A DNA stretch of 24,618 nucleotides, taken from assembly GCA_002371115.1 (NCBI GenBank), contig DFFY01000098.1:1-24618 (forward strand). The letters run 5' to 3'. Source of the DNA: Bacteroidales bacterium UBA3764 (lineage in GTDB: Bacteria > Bacteroidota > Bacteroidia > Bacteroidales > UBA932). Below the pieces are notes generated by a model. It did no database searches, had not been told where the DNA came from, and saw only the letters and a program-made list of their open reading frames with translations. The position numbers were made by a program, and so were the translations under genes. Below, in pieces: positions 16,741 through 23,674 of the stretch; position 1 is the stretch's first letter, and each line of letters starts with the position of its first letter.

Positions 16741-18323
16741 AAAAACAGACCCTCATTCAACTTGTGCAGGTAATTTTGGGCATCGTCATCGGTGCCCTTA
16801 TTACGCTGTGGATTGTCAAGTACCGGGAATCGCAGCACCTGCTGCGCACCAAATATGTGGATTGGCGCAAGCTCAACCTGGTGCTGGACATGGTGGAGAA
16901 AAACTATGTGGATACGTTGAACCGGGAAGGCATGACGGATGCCGCCATCGTGGCGGCCCTGTCCAAGCTGGATCCGCATTCCGTGTATCTGCCGCCCCAG
17001 CAACTCAGTGACTCGGAAGAAGAGCTGGCCGGGAATTTTGACGGCATCGGCATTCAGTTCAATGTGCCCAATGACACGGCCATCGTCCTGGAAGTGATTG
17101 CTGGCGGCCCGTCGGAGAAGGTGGGCCTGCAGATGGGAGACCGCCTGCTGAAGGTGGACGACAAAGTGATAGCAGGCGTCAAGTTCCCGCAGGACAGCAT
17201 GGTCCGGCGGATGAAGGGCCCCTCCGGTACCAAGGTGACGGTTACCGTTAAGCGCGGCGCGGAGGTGATTCCTTTTGAAATCACCCGCGGAAAAATTCCT
17301 GTGCACAGCGTCGATGCCGCCTTCATGATCCGGGATTCGGTGGGCTACCTGCGTCTGGGTAAATTCTCCCGCACAACGTTCAAGGAGTGTCACGAGGCAA
17401 CGCTCAAGCTCATGGAGCAGGGGATGACGCACCTCATCTTCGATGTCCGGGACAATTCCGGCGGCTATATGGATCAGGCGCTCCTGCTTTCCAACGACTT
17501 CCTCTCGCCCGGAGACACCATTGTCTATATCGAGGGTCTGCATCGCGCGCGCGAAGTATATAAGGCCGACGGAAGGGGCATGTTCCAAAGCATGGGACTG
17601 ACGGTCCTCATCAGCGAGAATTCGGCATCGGCCAGCGAAATCTTTGCCGGGGCCATTCAGGACAACGACCGCGGTACCGTCATCGGCCGACGCTCCTTTG
17701 GCAAGGGACTGGTGCAGGAGCCGTTCTTCTTCAACGACAATTCCGGCATACGCCTTACGGTGGCGCGGTATTACACGCCCAGCGGCCGTTGCATCCAAAA
17801 GCCCTATACCAGTGAAAAAGACTATGCCTACGACATTTATAACCGCTATGCCGACGGGGAAGTGTTCAGCGCCGACAGCGTAAAACTGGATACTTCCGAC
17901 GTGCACCATACCCGGCGGGGCCGTGTGGTCTATGGTGGCGGCGGCATTATGCCGGATGTGTTTGTTCCCGTGGACACCACCCGGGCTACACCGTTCTACC
18001 TGGCCTGCAACCGGAAAGCCACCCAGATGCGTTTTGCCAGTTATGTCTTTGACCGGCATTCTTCGCAGCTCAAGGAGATAGACACGTATCCGGCCATGGA
18101 CCGCTTCCTGGCGGGGCTCAAGCTGAAGGCGGAGTTCCCGGCCTATGCCAGACGCCAGGACGGCATCACCTGCACGGAGGCCGAATGGGACCAGAGCGCC
18201 CCATATCTGGTCCCGCAGTTACAGGCGCTCATCGCCCGGTACTCGCGGCTGGGAGAAAATGCTTTCTATAAGTATTACCTTCCGGTTGACAGCACGGTAG
18301 ACAAAGCGTTGGAAACACTGTAG
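16737..18323 (+). CDS. S41 family C-terminal processing peptidase with PDZ domain
   Basis: A 528-residue protein with an N-terminal membrane anchor (about residues 7-24, LVQVILGIVIGALITLWIV). It then has an N-terminal helical region, a PDZ domain (VLEVIAGGPSEKVGLQMGDRLLKVDD), and the S41 catalytic core. By alignment with E. coli Tsp (S430/K455) the catalytic pair is Ser298 in SASASEIF and Lys323 in FGKGLVQ. A C-terminal helical extension of about 120 residues completes it. It should cleave proteins in the periplasm. The start at 16737 is chosen because it overlaps the previous stop as ATGA and precedes the anchor directly. Confidence 0.93.
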   Translation: MKKQTLIQLVQVILGIVIGALITLWIVKYRESQHLLRTKYVDWRKLNLVLDMVEKNYVDTLNREGMTDAAIVAALSKLDPHSVYLPPQQLSDSEEELAGNFDGIGIQFNVPNDTAIVLEVIAGGPSEKVGLQMGDRLLKVDDKVIAGVKFPQDSMVRRMKGPSGTKVTVTVKRGAEVIPFEITRGKIPVHSVDAAFMIRDSVGYLRLGKFSRTTFKECHEATLKLMEQGMTHLIFDVRDNSGGYMDQALLLSNDFLSPGDTIVYIEGLHRAREVYKADGRGMFQSMGLTVLISENSASASEIFAGAIQDNDRGTVIGRRSFGKGLVQEPFFFNDNSGIRLTVARYYTPSGRCIQKPYTSEKDYAYDIYNRYADGEVFSADSVKLDTSDVHHTRRGRVVYGGGGIMPDVFVPVDTTRATPFYLACNRKATQMRFASYVFDRHSSQLKEIDTYPAMDRFLAGLKLKAEFPAYARRQDGITCTEAEWDQSAPYLVPQLQALIARYSRLGENAFYKYYLPVDSTVDKALETL

Positions 18324-18357
18324 ACCAAATTTGAGACCAAAAAGTCAAGTTGGGATC

Positions 18358-19329
18358 ATGGGCAAAGAAAGGTGGTATTATCTTGATTTGGCAAGGGTAT
18401 TAGCAATCACACTCGTGGTTATTGGTCATTATTGTCCGGAAACCTGTCCCGAGTGGTGGCGTATATTACATAATGTCATTTACTCCTTCCATATGCCGCT
18501 GTTTCTGTTTCTGAGCGGGTTCCTTTATGCTCGGACCGGAGCAGGAAATCAGCCGTATAAGACAATGCTAACCAAAAAAATCAAGAGTTTGCTCGTCCCA
18601 TATCTCTCGACATCGGTTTTGATTATCTGCATAAAGTTGTTGTCCCAGTCGTTGTTGTTTGTTGAGAATCCGGTTACTGTTTACTCGTTCATCCGAATAC
18701 TATACCTTCCGGAGGCTGGATATTTCTTATGGTTTTTATGGGCATTGTGGTGGATGTTTGTGTTGGTAGGTCTATTCCGGATGCCATATGGGAAATGGTT
18801 TTTCCTCATGATTTCGGTATGCTTGTTTTTCCTCCCATGGAAGGCACCTGAAGCATTCTGCTTCTATCAGACGCAGAGGCATATGATATATTTTGCCCTT
18901 GGAGTCTTTTTAGGTGATGTCAAAAGCTGGGATTCTTTACTGGAGAAATTATCAATACTGCCTCTTTTGCTTTGGCTCGGATTCGTTGTTATTTCTGAAA
19001 GATTCTCGCATAACGATGTTGGTATAATAATCTATGCTGTACTTGGAATCTTTGGAATCCTTTCGTTGTGCAAAACATGTGAGCATTGTTTGCGGAAAAC
19101 AGGTAAATTGATCCTTAGTGTTGCTGCCAGCGTTTCATTCACAATATACCTCTTCCATACGACATTTATGGGATTTGCCAAGGCAATAATTGTAAAAGTC
19201 ATCCCCCCCAATAGCCCATTCATTATCGGAGCTTCTTTTTCGATTTTGGCAGGAATACTTTTCCCGATAGCAATTCATTTCTTTATGCGCAGATGGAAAG
19301 CATGTCGTTTTTTATTTGCGATTAGGTAA
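18358..19329 (+). CDS. acyltransferase family 3 membrane protein
   Basis: A 323-residue, highly hydrophobic protein with about ten predicted membrane segments. The N-terminal signature YLDLARVLAITLVVIGHY and the block FHMPLFLFLSGFLYAR are characteristic of acyltransferase-3 enzymes, which O-acetylate or otherwise acylate sugars of surface polysaccharides. Substrate is unknown. The DNA is clearly more AT-rich than the preceding genes and the codon choice differs, which suggests horizontal acquisition. I chose ATG 18358; an in-frame TTG at 18331 would add nine residues. It is the first gene of the accessory zone, 34 nt after the S41 protease. Confidence 0.87.
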   Translation: MGKERWYYLDLARVLAITLVVIGHYCPETCPEWWRILHNVIYSFHMPLFLFLSGFLYARTGAGNQPYKTMLTKKIKSLLVPYLSTSVLIICIKLLSQSLLFVENPVTVYSFIRILYLPEAGYFLWFLWALWWMFVLVGLFRMPYGKWFFLMISVCLFFLPWKAPEAFCFYQTQRHMIYFALGVFLGDVKSWDSLLEKLSILPLLLWLGFVVISERFSHNDVGIIIYAVLGIFGILSLCKTCEHCLRKTGKLILSVAASVSFTIYLFHTTFMGFAKAIIVKVIPPNSPFIIGASFSILAGILFPIAIHFFMRRWKACRFLFAIR

Positions 19330-19346
19330 AGAAGATTTTTATGCTC

Positions 19347-19379
19347 TATAACCGGGACACCTGCAAATCTCCGGGTATA
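19347..19379. repeat. imperfect inverted repeat between acyltransferase and transposase remnant
   Basis: TATAACCGGGA (19347-19357) pairs with TCCGGGTATA (19370-19379), apart from a mismatch and a wobble pair. There is no T-run, so a terminator function is doubtful. It may belong to the left end of the insertion sequence. Confidence 0.4.
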
Positions 19380-19431
19380 AATATTTGTAGAAACTGGGTA
19401 AGTGGGGTGTCTTTGCATAGATGTAACCCCT

Positions 19432-19860
19432 ATGCATATGTCCAGCGATTTACAGTTCAAGATCTACGAAGATTTCCTTCACTACTTTCTTCCCAACGGG
19501 CTGCTTGACTTCTTCAAGCCCGTCATGGCAGAGCAGAAGACACACATAAACCCTACGACCAAAGCCCAAGTCCCGGCGCTTCATCTGTACTTTGACGAGC
19601 GAGACAACCGCACTGAAGAGACGCAGGACTACTCGCCGAAGGGGTTCACCGAGGAAACAGTCCTGAATGACTTCCCTGTACGCGATAAGAAGTTGATCCT
19701 GCACATCCGTCGCAGGCGCTGTCTCCGTCTGGATGGCAGCAGTTGTGTGCTGGATGTATATCCCCGTCTGGTAGCAAAAGGGACGCGGTTCTCGGAGGAG
19801 TTCGCCGGGTTCTTGAAAAAAATTGGATACGACGCCAGTAACTACACGTTCCTTGGGTAA
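19432..19860 (+). CDS. ISAon1 family transposase N-terminal region protein
   Basis: A 142-residue protein starting ATG 19432 (ATG 19438 also possible). The features QFKIYEDFLHYFLPNGLLDFF, KGFTEETVLNDFPVRDKKLILHIRRRR and LVAKGTRFSEEFAGFLKKIGYD match the separate N-terminal region of ISAon1-type transposases, which supplies DNA-binding functions. A run of seven A (19816-19822) lies near the end, just before the second ORF opens in the +1 frame. A fused product by slippage is possible, but separate translation is the usual annotation. Since the partner is broken this gene is probably not functional. Confidence 0.65.
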   Translation: MHMSSDLQFKIYEDFLHYFLPNGLLDFFKPVMAEQKTHINPTTKAQVPALHLYFDERDNRTEETQDYSPKGFTEETVLNDFPVRDKKLILHIRRRRCLRLDGSSCVLDVYPRLVAKGTRFSEEFAGFLKKIGYDASNYTFLG

Positions 19861-20502
19861 CACCTACCACGTAGACGGCGACAACCTTGAGCGCTCCTAC
19901 AAGTACCATCTCAGCGATTACAGCACGTGGGTCCAGAAAGACCACGCCGGAGATGGGGTCCTGGTGCCCGACAACATCGGAGAGCATCTGTGCATTGACG
20001 AGACCTCGCTTCAGGATGACTTGTTCACCATCCTGTCCAACAAGGCCGGTCACGGACGGCAAGGCACAATCATTCCCATGGTGCGTGGTACAAAGGCCTG
20101 CGAAGTTATCAAAGTCCTCATGCAGATACCGACGGAAGACCGGTTGAAGGTCAAGGAGGTGACGCTGGACATGTCGGAAAGCATGCGTTCCATCGTCGAA
20201 CAGGTCTTTCCGAACGCCCTCATTACGCTGGACTGCTTCCATATCATCAAACGCGGCGCCTCGAAGCAGTGGAAGAACTCCGGCTCCGCTACAAACGCGA
20301 AGCTCAGAAGAAGATCAAGAAACTTGAGCGACAGTTTAAGGCAAAGCTCAAGAGGAATGCCTACCAGCGCAAATGGCGCTGCAAAAAGCACCCGAAAAAG
20401 TATCGGGGCAAGCGTCGCGGTCCGGAACCGATGCATTTGAACAGTGAGGGTGCAAGAATCTTCTCGAAGATGATTGCGAATGATATAAGTGAATTGTTGT
20501 GA
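19823..20502 (+). pseudogene. ISAon1/ISL3-like DDE transposase, frameshifted and truncated
   Basis: The first frame begins with MDTTPVTTRSLGNTYHVDGDNLERSYKY (TTG start), a typical beginning. It contains the catalytic aspartates in CIDETS (19997-19999), LDMSES (20168-20170) and LDCFHIIK (20231-20233). Directly after FHIIK the sequence leaves frame, and the sense continues in another frame as LEAVEELRLRYKREAQKK then KKHPKKYRGKRRGPEPMHLN, stopping at 20502. The remaining part, with the last catalytic acidic residue, is absent. It is thus a dead transposase with one frameshift near 20250 and a 3' deletion near 20440-20500. Confidence 0.7.
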
Positions 20503-20519
20503 GTAAAGAGAATAATATT

Positions 20520-20538
20520 GCAGCGTTTTTTGCGCTGC
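20520..20538. terminator. short hairpin after the transposase remnant
   Basis: GCAGCG (20520-20525) and CGCTGC (20533-20538) flank a TTTTTTG loop. It lies between the broken transposase and the convergent gene ending at 20560. No T-run follows on either side, so the terminator role is tentative. Confidence 0.35.
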
Positions 20539-20559
20539 TCCGTTCCGGCCCCTCCCATT

Positions 20560-20925
20560 TCACGTGTTCCCCATATCGTCCTTCTTCATCACCATCAGCG
20601 CCCGCATCATGTCGGCAGTGCGGTGATAGGTCCGGTTGGTCATCTCCAGCAGCATGCCGTTGATTTTCTCCAGTCTGGCCACCTCGGTTGACGTACAGTG
20701 GATGCCGAAGAGAAGATTCAGTATGTTACAGCGAACCCGTATTAGTTTCTCGACTGCATTGACCTTCGCCTCGTCACGGCACCAGTCCAGGAACGGGCTA
20801 TAGTGCTTGTAATCGATGGGATCTCCGGTAGTGTCGAGAATCTTCTTCTCGAGCTTGATGAGTTCATAGTTGAGCTGGACCTCGTTCATCAAACGATAGT
20901 CGGGCTCTTCTGCGTTCTGTTTCAT
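20560..20925 (-). CDS. hypothetical helical protein
   Basis: A 121-residue protein predicted to be almost wholly alpha-helical and charged, with no membrane segment or signal peptide. Representative stretches are LNYELIKLEKKILD, EAKVNAVEKLIRVRCNILNLLFG and ARLEKINGMLLEMTNRTYHRTADMMRAL. I do not recognise a family. Upstream, 25 nt from the ATG, lies one of three GCCA-N5-TGGC palindromes, embedded in a larger inverted repeat (ATGCCAAAG 20948-20956 and CTTTGGCAT 20973-20981). The frame is clean and codon use is reasonable, so it is probably a real accessory gene. Confidence 0.6.
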   Translation of the reverse strand: MKQNAEEPDYRLMNEVQLNYELIKLEKKILDTTGDPIDYKHYSPFLDWCRDEAKVNAVEKLIRVRCNILNLLFGIHCTSTEVARLEKINGMLLEMTNRTYHRTADMMRALMVMKKDDMGNT

Positions 20926-20949
20926 GCCGCGAAGATATTATGAAAGAAT

Positions 20950-20962
20950 GCCAAAGAGTGGC
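20950..20962. promoter_or_regulatory. GCCA-N5-TGGC palindrome upstream of the 20925 gene
   Basis: GCCA AAGAG TGGC. It lies 25 nt before the minus-strand start at 20925 and is one of three such sites in the window, all upstream of minus-strand accessory genes. A second half-site (CTTTGGCAT) follows 10 nt further upstream of the gene. Candidate operator; the binding protein is unknown. Confidence 0.5.
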
Positions 20963-21035
20963 AACTTCCAACCTTTGGCATCCCTGAGTAAGATTATTCA
21001 CGAAGAGTTCCGTATCAGATAATTCAAATTACTAT

Positions 21036-21851
21036 TTAACGCTTATGAGCAAGGTACTTTGCTTCGAAATCATTGTGTGAATGCATCATTTGTTCAAATT
21101 CATTGATGGGGCGAGTATAGAATTGTTCATCAGAAATAGTTTGACAACGGACTGATGGATGGTAGGAATTGATAATTACTTTTTGCTTTTCTTCTGAATA
21201 GTACACCCAAGGATCTGTATTTGATTTTTCTATATCTGGGAAGAATTCCTTGATTACATAGTCAAAGATAACGCGACCGTAGCATACAATAATGTCAGCG
21301 TCGAAGAGTGATATTTGCTGTTTTAATAGCGAGCTATACCTACTTATATATTCTCTTATGGTAGAATCGGATACACTTCCTCCTCCTGCCTGTTTTTTTA
21401 CATTGATGCGAACTAACGGACAACTTTCATAATAGTTTCTACTCTCATCATAATATAAATCATTCCATAAAGGACAATGACCGTCTTTGTAATGTCCAAG
21501 CCCAAAGACATGAAACATCATGTTCTTATGAAACGTAAGTTGAGATGTTCTAACATGATCTTCTCCAGTGTAATTCCTCCTTAATGTTTCCCATCTTAAA
21601 TCAACATAATCGTTATCTTCATTCCGATCATTATACTCTTTAGTAATCAGCATGATTCTTGGGAAACAATTGTTCCACAACTCGTTTTCGTTTGCAGACC
21701 TTCTCTTCCATATATCATCCTCGTAATAGATGTTGCCTCTAAATAACAGACCGTCATAAACAAAAGCAGTATTCTTATCATCGCCGTTCGTATTCGAAGC
21801 AGACTTCCATTCATCTAGTATTTGTGTATTTTTATTTGCAAAATCTATCAT
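21036..21851 (-). CDS. uracil-DNA-glycosylase-superfamily-like protein, AT-rich
   Basis: A 271-residue protein from ATG 21851. The N-terminal half has YDGLLFRGNIYYEDDIWKRR and PRIMLITKEYNDR. The C-terminal half has LVRINVKKQAGGGS, LLKQQISLFDADIIVCYG and INSYHPS. The pattern (Arg-Ile-Asn near a long helix, then ADIIVCYG, then a late SYHPS) resembles the UDG fold and I recall unnamed Bacteroidetes relatives, but the motif A residues of active glycosylases are not obvious. I prefer ATG 21851 over ATG 21893 because a TATATTTG box with a correctly spaced -33 lies between them. The gene is much more AT-rich than its surroundings, indicating transfer. Function unknown; nucleic-acid processing or defence is a guess. 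Confidence 0.55.
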   Translation of the reverse strand: MIDFANKNTQILDEWKSASNTNGDDKNTAFVYDGLLFRGNIYYEDDIWKRRSANENELWNNCFPRIMLITKEYNDRNEDNDYVDLRWETLRRNYTGEDHVRTSQLTFHKNMMFHVFGLGHYKDGHCPLWNDLYYDESRNYYESCPLVRINVKKQAGGGSVSDSTIREYISRYSSLLKQQISLFDADIIVCYGRVIFDYVIKEFFPDIEKSNTDPWVYYSEEKQKVIINSYHPSVRCQTISDEQFYTRPINEFEQMMHSHNDFEAKYLAHKR

Positions 21852-21880
21852 AGTATCACGGTTTTGTCTTATTTTATCCA

Positions 21881-21912
21881 CAAATATAGTCATTATATAC
21901 AACATATACAAC
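21881..21912 (-). promoter_or_regulatory. promoter of the UDG-like gene
   Basis: On the minus strand GTTG (21912-21909) is followed after exactly 20 bp by TATATTTG (21888-21881), a perfect -7 box. The transcript would start near 21875, which makes ATG 21851 the first usable start, with a leader of about 24 nt. Confidence 0.6.
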
Positions 21913-21926
21913 AACGCTAAACTGTT

Positions 21927-21939
21927 GCCAAGCTTTGGC
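21927..21939. promoter_or_regulatory. GCCA-N5-TGGC palindrome upstream of the UDG-like gene
   Basis: GCCA AGCTT TGGC, extended to TGCCAA/TTGGCA arms. It ends 15 bp upstream of the -33 box of the UDG-like promoter, centred near -58, where an activator could bind. It also lies 33 nt before the ATG of the decayed ParE-like gene on the other strand. Confidence 0.5.
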
Positions 21940-21971
21940 AGAAAAAATTGTAATCGTAAACAATTGAACCT

Positions 21972-22598
21972 ATGGAATAGAATCATAAACCCGCCAAAGA
22001 ACAATTTGATGACAATAGCGTCAAGACGCTTGAATGGAACGAACATATCCAAAGGCGGGTGAAGATGTACCTCAGCCGGCTGGGCGATGGCTCCGACCCG
22101 AATGACGGCATCTACGCCATGTTGGACGGCGTCCTTGCCCTGGCTGTGGATGAGTTCCAAATGGGTTGCTGCAGGGGCCTGTCTGCCGAGGTGAAGGAGG
22201 ACTGTGCCGCAGTCCGTGACTATGGAAGGGGGATTCCCTTGGAGAACGTCGTTTGGGCCACAAGCGGCATATCAGTTGGCATGGGTGCCAATCCGAAGGA
22301 TGTCACCATCCCTCCCGTCAAAGTGACCAACGCGCTCTCCATCGACTTCTATGTGGCATCTTATCGTGACGGGGAATGTTCCTGGGCGAAGTATTCCAAG
22401 GGAAATCTTCTCGAGAAAGGGATAGAGAAAACGACAGAGGACAATGGCACTTACATCAAGTTTGTGCCAGATCCTGATGTTTTCCCTGGGTATGCCTTCC
22501 AAGAAGGGATTGTTAAGGAGATTCTTCAAAGTGTCGCTGGTCAAAACAAAGGGTTGTCCATATCTTTGAACGGGGCTATTGTTCCAGATTCCTTCTGA
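21972..22598 (+). pseudogene. decayed ParE/GyrB-like GHKL ATPase fragment
   Basis: In one frame from ATG 21972 the sequence reads ME, a TAG stop (21978-21980), then the ParE-like DDNSVKTLEWNEHIQRR, KMYLSRLGDGSDPNDGIY, VDEFQMG and VRDYGRGIP. It ends DSF at 22598, where the metallophosphoesterase gene overlaps from the other strand. Numbering from GTG 22059, the positions of the catalytic Glu and Mg-binding Asn (GyrB E42 and N46) are Gly24 and Leu28, and the glycine-rich ATP lid has been replaced by DVTIPPVKVTNALS. The DxGxG aspartate (Asp54) remains. The toprim part and the rest of the protein are absent. It cannot be an active topoisomerase; a 179-residue product from GTG 22059 remains possible. 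Confidence 0.7.
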
Positions 22599-23157
22599 GT
22601 TCCTCAAAATAAGACACATTGAGAAAGGTGGTGCCACCAAGCATCGCCTTTCTTTGTAGGCCTTCCTCATGAACGTGGCCGAAGATGTGGTACTTCGGGC
22701 GTGCGCTGGCAACAACGGATAGGAAGAGATTCTTGCAGCCCAGGTCCCGGTCCAGGTAGGAATAGGCCGGGCCGTGGGTTATGAGGAAGTCAACATCAAC
22801 AGGAATGGTGACCGGTTTCTTCAGATAAGGCCTTGCCGGGACACTGTAGAACTTGATACCATCAAAATCAAAACCTTCATTTTCCAAATAAACGACTCCT
22901 TTAGGAATAAGATTTCGCGCCCGAATTGGCTCCTGGTTGAAGATGCGGTCGTGGTTGCCGGGGACGAAGATCCGGAGCTTAGCGGGAATGGATGTGTACC
23001 AGGAGAAGAAGTCCTGCAAGTCAGCCGGATTAAAACCTTCGCAAGCGTCACCGGCGCAGATGAGGATGTCAGCCTCGGCTGGTATGGCAAGCCGCCGATA
23101 CATTCCGTGGGTATCGGAGAAAGCAAAGATTGAATGCCCTTTGAATGGAATTACCAT
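22576..23157 (-). CDS. calcineurin-like metallophosphoesterase
   Basis: A 193-residue protein with all signature blocks of the metallophosphoesterase fold in order: SDTHG (14-18), GDACE (36-40), GNHD (67-70), THGPAYSYLD (near 128) and GHVHEEG (near 160). These supply the two-metal site, so it should hydrolyse a phosphoester; the substrate is not predictable. The protein is complete and has no signal peptide, so it is cytoplasmic. Its 3' end overlaps the tail of the convergent ParE-like remnant by 23 nt, which suggests that a recombination joint lies there. Confidence 0.88.
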   Translation of the reverse strand: MVIPFKGHSIFAFSDTHGMYRRLAIPAEADILICAGDACEGFNPADLQDFFSWYTSIPAKLRIFVPGNHDRIFNQEPIRARNLIPKGVVYLENEGFDFDGIKFYSVPARPYLKKPVTIPVDVDFLITHGPAYSYLDRDLGCKNLFLSVVASARPKYHIFGHVHEEGLQRKAMLGGTTFLNVSYFEELRRNLEQ

Positions 23158-23186
23158 AGATTAAGCGAGTTATGAATCATACAAAT

Positions 23187-23300
23187 TTATCCCTTTTCGG
23201 GGATTTCAACTTCAGGTATTTTTAGACGAGCTACTCTCAATGCCTCCTTTTTTGCAGCCTCCTCATCAATAATGCCTGCATCTCCTATCGACAACAGGCA
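23187..23300 (-). pseudogene. possible C-terminal gene fragment
   Basis: In the 211-bp gap between the metallophosphoesterase and the DUF6140-like gene the minus strand has a 37-codon open frame. It has no ATG; a TTG could start it. It ends DAGIIDEEAAKKEALRVARL then KIPEVEIPEKG and TAA at 23187-23189. The composition (acidic/basic helix, ordered codon use) looks like the tail of a real protein, but no family can be named. It may be a remnant left by a deletion, or chance. Confidence 0.3.
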
Positions 23301-23339
23301 TTAACATCTTTGAAAGAGTGCCTTGAATACTATAAAGGA

Positions 23340-23364
23340 AAGGGTTGACCAGTGGCCAACCCTT
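23340..23364 (-). terminator. hairpin after the DUF6140-like gene
   Basis: AAGGGTTG (23340-23347) and CAACCCTT (23357-23364) form a perfect 8-bp stem. On the minus strand it is followed by TCCTTTAT. It begins 5 nt past the gene end at 23369, as expected for its terminator. Confidence 0.55.
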
Positions 23365-23368
23365 CGCT

Positions 23369-23590
23369 TTAACCGAGGACCTCGAAAGTGAAGTCCCCCT
23401 GCTGGCAACAGGCCTTCTGGTAGTCGAAGCCGTAGATTCGCATATAGACTTCTTTCAGTTCTTTAGCTCCATTGGTGAAAGGAGAAGTCATGTGCTGCTG
23501 GGTTGTAACGATCACGGACATGTCCGGAGTCAGCACGAGGCCATTTGACCTCTTGATACGTTTGGGGGTAACTTTGAATACTTTTGCCAT
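23369..23590 (-). CDS. small DUF6140-like protein
   Basis: A 73-residue protein starting ATG 23590 (MAKVFKVTPKRIKRSNGLVL). The middle TPDMSVIV and the later NGAKELKEVYMRIYGFDYQKACC resemble small Bacteroidales proteins that I remember under DUF6140, where the pattern is KGMSVEV, NGGKEV and YGIDxxKA. Function unknown. The start is chosen because a TATTTTTG box lies 26 nt upstream; the frame extends another 14 codons but that would begin upstream of the promoter. A 13-bp perfect palindrome overlaps the expected -33 position, and a hairpin follows the stop. Confidence 0.6.
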   Translation of the reverse strand: MAKVFKVTPKRIKRSNGLVLTPDMSVIVTTQQHMTSPFTNGAKELKEVYMRIYGFDYQKACCQQGDFTFEVLG

Positions 23591-23615
23591 TGCTGTTATG
23601 GTTTGGTTGTGGCCA

Positions 23616-23623
23616 CAAAAATA
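23616..23623 (-). promoter_or_regulatory. TAnnTTTG -7 box for the DUF6140-like gene
   Basis: The minus strand reads TATTTTTG, a perfect -7 consensus 26 nt before the ATG at 23590. The expected -33 element falls in the palindrome at 23636-23648. Confidence 0.55.
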
Positions 23624-23635
23624 CTGAATCAAAAC

Positions 23636-23648
23636 GCCAGAGTCTGGC
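23636..23648. promoter_or_regulatory. GCCA-N5-TGGC palindrome over the -33 region of the DUF6140-like gene
   Basis: GCCAGA G TCTGGC, a perfect 13-bp palindrome. It covers the place where the -33 element of the minus-strand promoter would be, so a bound protein should block or replace polymerase contact there. Third member of the GCCA-N5-TGGC set. Confidence 0.55.
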
Positions 23649-23674
23649 AGTGTTGGGAAACCATAATATTCCCA

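Larger units (their letters stand above)
19400..20505 (+). mobile_element. degenerate ISAon1/ISL3-like insertion sequence
   Basis: The segment carries the two-ORF arrangement of ISAon1-type elements: an N-terminal region protein followed by a DDE transposase in another frame. The second ORF is broken and its C-terminal half is missing, so the element cannot move itself. I could not find convincing terminal inverted repeats or target duplications, so both boundaries are approximate. Confidence 0.65.

Noticed and set aside
19816..19822. Run of seven A as a programmed -1 frameshift site in the transposase
   Set aside because: The second ORF is in the +1 frame, so a -1 slip would not join them. 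Only a +1 or -2 event, or RNA polymerase slippage, would.
21852..22160. Longer N-terminus for the UDG-like protein
   Set aside because: It would cover the promoter and the ParE-like remnant on the other strand. The TATATTTG box at 21881-21888 makes ATG 21851 the first start in the transcript.
22276..22291. TTGGCA-N4-TGCCAA inverted repeat in the ParE-like remnant
   Set aside because: Half-sites are in the opposite order to the GCCA-N5-TGGC set and it lies in former coding sequence, so it is not counted as a member.
23345..23548. Plus-strand frame opposite the DUF6140-like gene
   Set aside because: It begins in the terminator hairpin of the opposite gene and shows no protein-like features.
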